DNA of 64,000 bases, from contig OY821742.1 of the NCBI GenBank assembly GCA_963682055.1, forward strand, positions 22,446,560-22,510,559, given 5' to 3'. The notes beneath the pieces were generated by a model. It was given only the letters and a program-made list of their open reading frames with translations. It did no database searches and had not been told where the DNA came from. This DNA comes from Primula veris. Taxonomy: Eukaryota; Streptophyta; Magnoliopsida; Ericales; Primulaceae. Below, piece after piece: positions 21,301 to 31,698 of this stretch. The position numbers and the translations under genes were made by a program. Each line of letters starts with the position of its first letter. The stretch's first letter is position 1.

Positions 21301-23580
21301 ACTGAACATGGGCAAGGAGGACCTCCTTGTTAACCTCGAGCTCCAGCAGGCTAACGGCACCAACCTTCACCTATTTCTTGGCATCCTCCAGTAGCCTCGC
21401 CCGCCCTAGGGTGTGCTCCTCTTCGAGAGCCTTGAGATGAGCAGCATGCTGAGAAGACAAGGCCTCGGAAGCTGCCCTCCCTGCAGCATCAAGTTCTTCC
21501 TTCGCAAGGCGCATTTCCTCCTCCAAAGAGGCAACCCTCGCGAGTGCCTCCTTTGCCCGGGCCTATTTCTCGTCTGTAGCCTCCATGGCTTGAGAGACGT
21601 CATCAACCTGTGCCCTCAGGTCAACATTGACTTTCTGGGCCTCCGCCATCTCTCGTCGAGCCTTTGTCTCAGCCTCTCGAGCCTTCTCCATGACACTCGC
21701 ATCACTCTGTTTGTATTGGCCTTGAATGGCGAGGGAATCTGCAACCAACTGCAAAAGAAGTAAAAACAGTAAAGGATATGCATCTCGAAATATTTTTCAA
21801 GAAGTAAAAACAGTAAAGCCAATCTCACCCTTAGAAAATGATGAGCTTGGCTATTCTCAGGCTGCCCAAGGGCATAGAGCTCAAAGCTCGAAGCTCATCC
21901 CGTACAAGAGTGAGCACCGCCACTAAGAAGTCACGCCTAATACCCTTCCCATCAGAAGGAGCTTAGACCCTCTCCCTCCGAGTCGGGTCGGGGGGGAGGG
22001 GGGGTTGGGTTTGCGAAGGAAGAGGAGTGATAGTCCTCGATGTCGGAGGCTCATACATGAGGGAGGGAGGAGAGAATTGGGGAGAATTCTCCTCCTCCCC
22101 TCAAGGTCAATGGGATCCAAATGCAAGGACCCCATGCCTACAGCAGAGGTCTCCCACGCCTCTCTTGCCCCCAAACGGAGACGACAATGACAATGACTCG
22201 CCAAAGCCCCCAATAGGGCAGATGGACCCGGAGGGGGGACCGGCACTGGAGAAACTTTCTCCTTGGCTATCGCGGAAACAAATGCGGTCCTTTCCCTCTT
22301 CCAAGAAGTAGAGGCGGGACGATCCTCCAAAAGTCAAAGGAAAAAAGAATACTTAAAGGAACAAAGGAAACCATCCATAGGGAATGAAGATCAAATTAAG
22401 GGTAGAGTAAACAAAAAAAGAAAATTTACCGATACAAAGCTAGCCTCTGTCACAAGATCTGGCAGCGGCGTAGATAGGTCCAAGGGAAGCTTGACCTGAA
22501 TAAACCCATCATCATGACCGACAGGGGTCTGGGGAACCTTTGGGCCCTTCAGCACGTCGTTCTTGGATCTATTATTGCAGTTAAATGCCGAAAGGTTGTA
22601 GGTCATCTTCGTGACCCGGAAGGGATATATATCTGAGGCCAAGCATTGGCGGTCGGGAGCGAAGCTTGAGAGGTGGCAGAAGGCTCTCGCATCCTTGTAA
22701 GGGGCATCGTGAGGCCCCCAATAATTGAGCAAGCGGTGGAGGGTGTGTTTTTCCCCTTCGAAAAGGTGATATTAGGACACTCCTCCAACTTGAGCGGGAC
22801 CTGGGATACAAAGTAGTGGAGTGAAGAGCTCACACCCATGGACCAATCACGATTAGCATGTCGTGAATGATCGCCTTGTTTGCTGAAGGAATTCCCACAA
22901 CAAGCAAGTTTTGTGGAGGGCGACGAGAAAACTCTAACTTCGAGGTGCTAGGGGCCTTTGGAGCTACCCAGATATACATATAGCATTCCATGATATCCTT
23001 GATGGTGAGGGCAACCCCAACCTCCTAATCAAGGCGAAGGGTTCCCAAGAGGATGTGACAAACGTTTAAGCCTAGCTGGATGGTGGGAATCCCCAAGAGG
23101 ACCAGAATGTGCACCAAAAAGTTCTTCATAGGAAGCCTCATGCCACATTGTGTGAAGATGGAGGCAGAAAAAGCTAGAGCCCCAGGCTCAAAATTGGATG
23201 TGTCGCCTATAACCTCAGCATCGTTAATCATCTTGCGAACCCGGATCCATGAGTGGATCCCAAAAGCCACCTTGAAATCGTCTTCTCCCATACTGTTGAA
23301 GAGAGAGACAGAGACTATCCAGCAAGGTCGGTGTTGTAAGCAGAAGGAATAAAGGGGCCCTCGGGGATAGCGAAATCCCAAGCAGGGATCTCCTCGGGAC
23401 CCTCCTTGGTAGCTCCATCGACAACAGTAAGGGGAACAGTATCATCCCCTTGTGGAATGTTGTCTTCCATTATGAAGGGTTCGACCTAAACAGCAGGCTC
23501 CTCTGGAGCAGAGGGCAGGAAGATCGCAGCGGTAGAAGAATCCATCTCCATATGAGAGGAAGACTCCGCCACAACAAGTT
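21300..23580 (-). pseudogene. Antisense transposon-associated ORF remnant inside the Tat element
   Basis: On the strand opposite to gag, successive minus-strand frames carry an N-terminal acidic part (about 23560-23340), a globular part with WIRVRKMIND, FSASIFTQCGMRLPM and VLLGIPTIQLGLNVCHILLG (23025-23320), and a C-terminal Ala/Glu/Lys coiled coil (ARREMAEAQK and LARVASLEEEMRLAKEELDA, 21400-21760). This order recalls the plant-specific putative gypsy-type transposon domain. Antisense extra ORFs between pol and the 3' LTR are known in Tat-lineage elements, which fits its place. Several stops and frameshifts break it. Its function is unknown. Confidence 0.55.
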
Positions 23581-24290
23581 CAAAGGGATGGGAAGATGAA
23601 GAGTGTGCTAGTGAATCTCAGCAACGATGTGGGGGTATCCCCCAAGTTTCGGTGTTTGTGTAAAGGTGAGAGAAGTGGTAAAGTGTGTAAATCGCCAAAG
23701 GGCTCACCAGTGTCATGAATAGCAGTGTCGTGAATAGCAAGAACAAACGTACAACATCTTTTGGGCGTGGCCATGTGTCAGTATCCCAAACTCGATAAGC
23801 TCTTCATCTCCTCACTACGCCATCAAATATCGCGTATAAAGCACAACCGTCATAAAAAAGTAGTGGGTAATATCAGCAAAGCAAAAAGCATTCTTCCCCT
23901 CTGTCAACAAAGAAGGCGTGCCTCGAGGAGGGGGGGAAAGCGTCACCTAATGCATCGGTGGCCTACAACCTCTGATTGTTTCTTCAAAGGCAATTGTTAT
24001 ATCTCTCGACGAGGGAGATCTCAAGCAAGTAAGAACTCTTACCACGGATCAAGATGTCTGCTCCTCCCCTTACGACGAATTCAAGGGCAATGGGCATGGA
24101 AAAGGTATGCCACATGGGATCCAAAGCTGGGGAATGACACGAAAGGGAATACGATTTAGAGTAAGGCTAAGAGCTCTAATGAGCCAAGGATCTCCCACGG
24201 AAAAGAATAAAACAAAAGCTTCAGGAGAAAGAATAAGGGCTTCAAAACAGCGAGAATCCGATCCTCGCACTCCCACAATTGAGGAATTCT

Positions 24291-25130
24291 TGATGGAAGT
24301 TAAAAATTAGGGTTAGGACCTTGCAGCGATTGTAGTACACGCGGTCTAAAACCTAACAATGAAGACGGAGTTAATGAGCATTTAGTGACCCCATCAAGGG
24401 GAGCATATAGGGTTCTGAACCCACTTCACTCGCTGAGAAGCTTATCAACGTGATATCCTCTAAAAGATACTCATGTATCTAAGATAATCAATCATATATT
24501 CCACAAATGAAATAAAACACCAAACAAATATAGACATATCACATAAGGATAGGGATATTCAACTATCAGAAGTGATGAAGACATAAGATCAATGCATCCA
24601 AAGGCTAACAAAAGCGACATGGTCTCTCTGAAGAGCTTCTCTCCCCAATGAGGAGAAGCAGAATGGCCCCTCCAGGCTACCCAAGTCGGTGGAAAGTTAC
24701 ATGAGATATGGCAGGATATATCTCAACATCTCATTAGGAAAACGAAAGATATAAGGAAGATGTGATTGGTAAGATCATAGCAATCTTGAAAGATACTCCC
24801 TAGATCGGCTCCACCACCTATATAAGGGGCTCATAATCCAAGAAGGAGGTTATCTGAACCCATATAAACTCAGACATACACTTAATTATTGGGCACTACT
24901 AACCCTACTTACATTTAATAGATATCGACATTCACTAGCAAAACCCTACGTTAGGCGGAGGAGGTTAAACGGTCGTCAAACCACCAAATACTCCTTGATT
25001 TTAGTTATTTATCCGCAGGTCATAAAGAGCTAACAAGAAGTTCGGGCCAAGCCCTAGAAAGGAGCTATCTCATTGTCTCATAGCATGTGAGTGGAGTTCA
25101 CGCACTAGACCTAAAATTCAAGGTCTATCA
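24291..25130 (+). repeat. 3' LTR of the Tat-lineage gypsy element
   Basis: It starts TGATGGAAG and ends AAGGTCTATCA, matching 13229-14194 but 126 bp shorter. Most of the difference is one deletion between two AGGG copies. Many substitutions separate the pair, so the host element is old compared with the SIRE insert it contains. Confidence 0.87.
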
Positions 25131-26761
25131 AAAAGTGGGTTTTTGTCGGGAAAAGAATTGTAAACATTTATATTATTAAGTGTGTGAATTAGAATTTGTT
25201 AATACTTTCGATTACATTGATAGTAAGATTTGAAAAAAAATTAGACTAAATTTGTTGATTGTATGACTTGTGTAAAATTTTAATTATTTATACTTGGTTA
25301 GATCATGTAATCCTTTGTGTTTAGGAGGTAAACAATTTTGGGTAACTTTGCCCGTTAAGGTAGAAGAGATGTGTAGATTGCTCTGCCCCAAATGAGCAGT
25401 GTTCATTTTTGGTAGCTCTTCCCCTTAAGAATGAAAGTGTAGTGGGTAGCTCAACTTATAAGAATGAGTGGCTGTAAGGGTTTTCAGAATTTTTGTACCC
25501 GGAAATGTTGTTCTTATCTCGATTAGTACCCTGAATTGAAGTTTATTATTCTATTTTGTACTATTTCATTCAATTATGTTTCAAGTTGCATTGGAATAAT
25601 TGAATTCAGGTTACTAAGTAAGAAAATAATTGAAAGTTCAGGGTACTTAATAAAAAATATTGAGAATCCAGGGTATTCAAAGTAACGAAGAAGTTCAAAA
25701 CAGAAATGAAAAAAGATCCCTGAATTCAATGTACTTAATAAGAAAATTAGAATTCATGGTCGTAATCAGGAAAAATACAACAAATTAAGGTATAAAAACC
25801 ATAAAAACTCTTCTTGTAAAGAGTAACCTCTCTAAAAGAAGTATGTTGAAGTTATAATAAATCTCAAGATCTAGCTAGAACTTGGGAAAAGTACGTAGTC
25901 TCTCAACGAGGCGAACTTAGATAAAACTCCCATAAAATATTTCCCTATCTTACACTTTACAGTTTAGTGATATTATAACATTTATATACATTTTGATTAA
26001 TATTTTTTCTTGAATTATAGCTAACTTATATCCAAAGAAAACGTTAATATGAATTCTTAGTTGATATGATTTATTCGTCAATTGCTGAATTGTAAAAAGC
26101 TAACATTTGGGTCAATTGAATAGAATTAATTCGTCGATAACTAGACAAGTCGGTTTGTATCTATTTTGTTTAAATATTAATATATTTTATCTTAACTATA
26201 ACCTAACCAAGCCGCCACTTAATTGAATCGAAGAAAATTTGGAAAAGTGCTCTTGAAGAAAGTTTCGAAAAGGGCTCAAATCTAGTTTTGCTCTATGGAG
26301 AAAAAGTGCTATTAAAGCGAGTGTGTGATAAAATTTTAAAAGTAACGGTTTAGAGCTAAACATGTACATGACAAACCATGGTGAACTCATGCGTAGACTA
26401 GGACATTATGTATCCAAACCATCCATCTTCTACAAAGAGTAGTTTTTAGAATGGAACGGGAAATTTAGAATCTAAATGTGTGCCAACAACTATGACGAAT
26501 GGAAAATTATAGCACGCATAGAATACTCAATGTCAACCAGAGAAGATATGGTTCACGGAGATGAAGAACAGTTCATTCTAAACTATAAAGTTATGAACTC
26601 ACTCTACAACTTCATTTTATAATGGATTATAAAAACTGATTATACAATAACCAGTTAGGGATAACTCTCTAAGGAAACTGGTTAGGTTAGGCAATATGCC
26701 AAAATTGAGCAAACAGTAAACAGGTAGAAAACAATGAACAAAGAAAATCTAATATTTGCAA
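25131..26761. other. Intergenic
   Basis: AT-rich sequence without recognisable coding. Short diverged repeats of the form GGTAGCTCTTCCCCTTAAG occur at 25340-25470. Confidence 0.5.
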
Positions 26762-26785
26762 CCATCCCCGGCAACGGCACCAAAA
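26762..26785 (-). promoter_or_regulatory. Relic primer-binding site of another gypsy element
   Basis: The minus strand reads TGGTGCCGTTGCCGGGGATGG minus its last base here (26762-26782), close to the TGGCGCC...CCGGGGA site that follows the 5' LTR in Athila/Tat-like gypsy elements. One CpG has become TpG. Any LTR should lie at higher coordinates (26783 onward), but I could not find a second copy in the window. Confidence 0.4.
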
Positions 26786-26789
26786 TACG

Positions 26790-27540
26790 AACTGCTCTCA
26801 CGAACATGTTCTTAAAACGCCCAATGGCCTCGAAGGGCCACGAGAGCACTTGGAGTAAATAACCCGATAAGATACCACAGATCGAATCCCAAGACAGATT
26901 ATATGCTTTGATGAGATTCTGAAATTGAAGGTTTAAAGAACTTCAAGATTTTAATCTACGTGGGGAGATTCGTTAGTGGCTAAAGCTAACACTTTCGGCG
27001 AATCAGATTCTCCCTACGAGATCAAGTTTTATAGCGTTTGAAAAGTTTTAGAGATTTTAAAAGTGATAGAATAATCTAGTTGTTATGGTTGATCAAGCCT
27101 ATCTGGCTCCTAAGTTAGTTTTATGGAGATATTTTGAGTGTTATAATTTGCCACTAATAAAAACAATCGAACAACGAGAGTTGCAAATCCTATATGCATC
27201 TAAGGCCGTTTTAAAATTATTTTAACAATGTCACTACCATCTAACGAATGCAAACATACAAGAATTGAAAAACATAACAAAGTAACCGGAAAATAAACAA
27301 GTTAGAACAATTTCCCTTATAATTTGGAGCAAAAACGGAAGCCACATTCGCTTCAATTCTAACTATCTATCTCTCAAGGTTTTGGAATTAAGTTGCTAAA
27401 TGAATAAATACAGGTCTCGAATTTGAGATTATATTTGTTAAGACAAGATAACGCCTATCTCTAAGAAGTTAAGGCTAATTCTATTGGCCTCCTTTCTCTA
27501 CTTGTTCTTTATTCTAAGAAAACGGTACAGGAAAAATATA
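26790..27540. other. Probable LTR relic and flanking AT-rich DNA
   Basis: By orientation this could be the decayed LTR belonging to the primer-binding site at 26762. No partner, TSD or gene was identified. Confidence 0.3.
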
Positions 27541-27905
27541 ATTTTGACACAAATTATGTAGAGACAATCAAAATTTGTCTTTAAATATAAATTTTAAAGG
27601 AGAAAAATAATTTATTTGTCGGCAAATCTATTTTTTAGTTATTAAGAACTATCTCTAAATATAATCTAAGATCACCATAAGGAGGCAATTTAATTTTTTT
27701 TCAAATATTTGTTGACAAAAAATAAGATGTGCTCTTATGCTGATATAGTGATTTATTTTACAACAACCTTTTTTTTTTTTTTATATATTTTGTTCCATAA
27801 TTTTAGATTCCAAGAAAAAAAATTATTTCTAGTCCTAAAAAGTACAATTCAAAGACAATTTTTGATTGTCTCAAAATATTTTTTCTCTAAATCATAATTT
27901 CTTAT
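27541..27905. mobile_element. Fold-back (MITE-like) element
   Basis: The two ends are imperfect inverted repeats of about 80 bp. Shared pieces in the same order are AAATTATG, TAGAGA, GAGACAATCAAAA, TTGTCTTT and AAATAATTT. There is no coding capacity. Exact ends and TSD could not be fixed. Confidence 0.5.
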
Positions 27906-29379
27906 TGAATGAGCTTTTGGTCTATAACACTTTTCATTATCATTTTATTTTAGATGTTTTAAATTTTGAATTTTTGGACTAGTCTCCTTTTTCTGTCAAA
28001 TTCACTACCTTTACTTCAAAAATACAAATAAACATCAATTAAAAGAAATACACAAAATTAAAAGCACATAAAATACGTAATAAATCAAATCCTAGACTGG
28101 CCTAAAATGGCCTTATAAGTACTATTTAAAACTAGTTGAGTAGAACCTCTATAAAAGAATACTTCATATAGGAACAAACTATATATATATGAATAAAAAT
28201 TCTCAATCTCAACTCAAAACCAGTTATAAATAGAAATAACTTTCCCATTGTCATATTACATCAAAATTTTAGGTCTCATCTTAAGAAAATTACTTATGTA
28301 GTAATAAATAGCATAGAATTGTAAAATTATATATATGTCGTTACATGAAATTTAAGACGGTTTTCTATACTAAATTATACATAGTATTCAAGCATGTAAA
28401 GAAACTATTAGAAATTTTTTAAATGAATTTCCACTTTTCTAAATACATGTACTCAATGTTCTAAAAAAGTATGTACTTAATTACACTTTCTTAAATTTAT
28501 GAGTGTATTATACTCATGATTTCTCACCTCTCTTGGATTGCTATGGTTTCATAGTTGAAGTAAATATATGTATTTGTCTCCTAACTATTTGTGTTGGTTA
28601 TTTAAACAATATATACATCTATCTTGTATTATGCAAAATTTATTTCAAATTTTTATTCTATATGAACCTTTATTGAGGAATAAACTCTACATAGTAATAT
28701 ATTTTTCAAGCCATAAGTGTATGAGTGTATAGAGGTTCTACACTTCTACTGTATTACTAATGCCAATTGACATACTTTTCACCGGCATCGTTTTATATTT
28801 ATTGCTTCTCTTTCCGCTAAACTGACCGTCTCACAATTGTCTGTTTAGTGATAATGATAAATTAATTTCGTTTTGCAAGTTTGACACAATTTCCAACTAA
28901 CTTTGTAAACCTCATAATAAGTGGTCGTTGAAGAATTTTATCCGCTATTACAATTACCGTAAAAAAAAAAACGAAGCTTAAAAGCTCAATTGACTTTTCC
29001 ATTAATCCAAAAATTTCAAATGAAAAAGAATAATTCACTACGAATAGGGATTTATTATAATTTAAACCTTTTTTATTTATAAAATTTTGTCCTAGTATCT
29101 AAAAGATGCAATTTGAGTGCAATTAATGGAAAAGTTAAAGAGTAAAGAAATTCTAATTAAATGAAGAGTAAAAAGAATCACGGGATACGAAGGACCAAGT
29201 GAACTAAATTAAAATTTGTTCATTGTGGCACAATTAATATATATACAGTCTTAAATATCAGAATTTTTCTATATGAAAAAATAATTTTAAAAATTTCTGG
29301 GATGGCCGTCGCCACCCTTGGCACCTGTTGCATCCGCCCCTTCTTAGAATCACATATTAAGAGCACCAAGTGATTTTAG
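27906..29379. other. Intergenic
   Basis: Very AT-rich with no recognisable gene. A GC-richer patch (29298-29340, GATGGCCGTCGCCACCC) looks like a fragment of a repeat. Confidence 0.5.
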
Positions 29380-29486
29380 TTACAAAATTTGTCGGCCAGT
29401 GTTTCTTAGAGAGGACTAGAAAGTGAGAATTAACATGTCTTACTTTCCAGTCCTCTCTAAGAAACACAGGACGACAGATTTTGTAA
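29380..29486. repeat. 107-bp near-perfect hairpin
   Basis: Two 48-nt arms (29380-29427 and 29439-29486) are inverted repeats with only five mismatches, around an 11-nt loop. A 19-nt stretch pairs perfectly (GTGTTTCTTAGAGAGGACT). It could be a very short MITE or a small-RNA precursor; the sequence alone cannot decide. Confidence 0.85.
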
Positions 29487-31698
29487 GTGGTGTGGCCCAA
29501 AAAGACTTTCTCTTTCTATCTCTCTTCTCATAAAACTCTAGCCGGCTCTCCCACCGCATGAGGTGGATGAGCTACGCCGCAGCCTCTTCTGTCCCTGGGA
29601 CCTTTAACCTCTTCCTTCTCCCCTATTTCTCACCCTTCTCCGCTTGTTTTCTCCTCTTTCGCTTCTCTTTTCTCAACCCCCCCCCCCCCCCCCCCTCTTT
29701 CCGGTCCACTTTACCTCTCTTCCTCTCCATGTCTACCACTCTTTCTTTCCTCATTTTTCCCCTCCTCTGATCCAAAACCACCCCTTCGCCTTTGTAATCC
29801 TTCTTCTGATGGCCATCTTACGAAATTGTTTGTGGTTTTAATGGAACCTTTCGGTGTAATATTCCAGCGATCGATTAGTCAAGGATAGAAGTAGGTGGGA
29901 TGGCCTAACACTATGGGTTTTGGTTTTGGATGTCAGGATTTTTTGAGTATTACGGACTTGTAGGCCTGCTTAGATTGGGTCTAATAAAGTGTTGGCACCC
30001 CAATTACGACTACATTGCTGGACATGGATGTGTGCTCTCTTCGACCCTTCAGACCTTCCTCTACATGTGGTCTAGTATGTCGCCTCCTTATTCTCGGATC
30101 TGGACGAAAGATTGCAGATTTGGTTTAACTAAATAGGGACTTTTGATGAGTTAAACGATTTTGGGTAATTATGTTATTCTTTTTACACTGGTTAAGCATA
30201 TTACATGATATGATTTTGTTTTGGTTGTTATACACGAGTATTGGCGAGACTTGTTTAGTTTGTCCCAATCATAGTGTGTAGTATTGTTTGGTTAGATGTC
30301 TCTGTGGTTTTGTAAATACCATTTCGGCATACGAGGTTGTTCATTTAGGTTTTTCTTGGTGATTGGTATGTTTAGATCGGGTTTACTGTGTGCTGGCACC
30401 CCAATACCATTTTATTTGTCTAGTCTGCGTTGGAACTATTTCTAGACCTCTCAGTTTTCCTTTGGTTGGCACGAGACCTTTAGATGGTTTCTCATCTTCT
30501 ATGGCTCGATTGACGTGCTTGACAATATTTCAGTGCTTTTGTTTTGACAGCTGAGACATTTTTTATTTTTTATTTTTTTTAATGTTTTTTGGTGTTTGCT
30601 AAATTTAACCTAACCGGAAGGAAGGATTTGATAAGAGTATTTGTTCTGTATTTTAGTTTTTTTTAGCCTTTTGGAGCTTGCTTCAAAGGCAATTATCCTT
30701 ATATACGCTTGTTATTTTAATTAATGATAAGTCAAGTTACTTTGCTGATTGAAAATAAAAATGAACATGTCTCAAAATCTATTTCTATCTAAAACTATAA
30801 AAATTCCAACTTTAAAATAAGCTGGATGGAATGAGTTCTTCACTTGGTAAAAAATTGAATTTTAAATTAGTACGTAAAGAAAGCTCTATAGCTAACTGAT
30901 ATGGAAATAATTCTGGCATGAGAAGTGGTATCGATATGACAAAACGCCACAATGATGAACTAGTAATGCTATTGTCTGAAACTTAAAGCAGCCCTACAAT
31001 AAGGAGTACACGTAAGCCCTCAATAATACAAATATAAAAAAAATAAACAATACTACACTACTACACTACTGTTCTGCAATTATAGGTCAATGGACTTGAT
31101 TAAAGTTTTATTTGTCAGTTGTACTTTCGTTTGCAGTAGCAATAGCCCGCACGTTCTGGAAAGTGCAAGATTTTGTCCTTAAAGACTAAACGCACTTCAA
31201 TTCGGTTCAATTTAATTCTAGTTGAAATCGACATGAACCCAAACTAGGAACTTTAGTTCATTCCTTTTGCAAGTATATTTTGACATTTTCATGTTTTCTT
31301 TGTTGGATTCGTCATTTTATATATTTTACGCCACAATAGGAAGTCGGAACTAAAAAGAGAAACACACCCATTTAATTGATCAGTTCACCTTTCTGTTAAG
31401 TTTAGCTTCCCATGTTTAAATGTCCAACACTAGTTACAGCCATGTTAACAATTAAAAAATAGAAACCATGACCACATTTTGTGGTCCAATATCGTAAAAT
31501 ATTACATTCCAAAAAAGAAAAGAAAAGAAGGACCAGATTCAAATCTAACAAAAACTATTCAGGAGCAAGTATGTAATTCTTCAGTTAGTAAACGCTGCAA
31601 CCCCCAGAGTATCCTCCTATCTAATCTTAGCCAGAAAGCAAGAAAGAGAAAAGAAAAGTTTCATTTCCATCTATCTGTCCGTTCTAGAGAGAGAAACC
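29487..31698. other. Intergenic, upstream of the MYB gene
   Basis: 29500-29780 is CT-rich with a C19 tract (29677-29695), resembling a leader. Two diverged copies of a segment with GTTGGCACCCCAATTA / GCTGGCACCCCAATACC occur about 405 bp apart (29970 and 30373). No conserved protein was recognised. The last few hundred bases must hold the MYB promoter, but I could not single out a convincing TATA box. Confidence 0.45.

Noticed and set aside
22005..22311. Plus-strand frames of 61-94 codons across the antisense ORF region
   Set aside because: They are shadows of the minus-strand coding-like sequence.
29558..29841. Pro-rich small protein at the C19 tract
   Set aside because: Coding potential comes from low-complexity CT sequence only.
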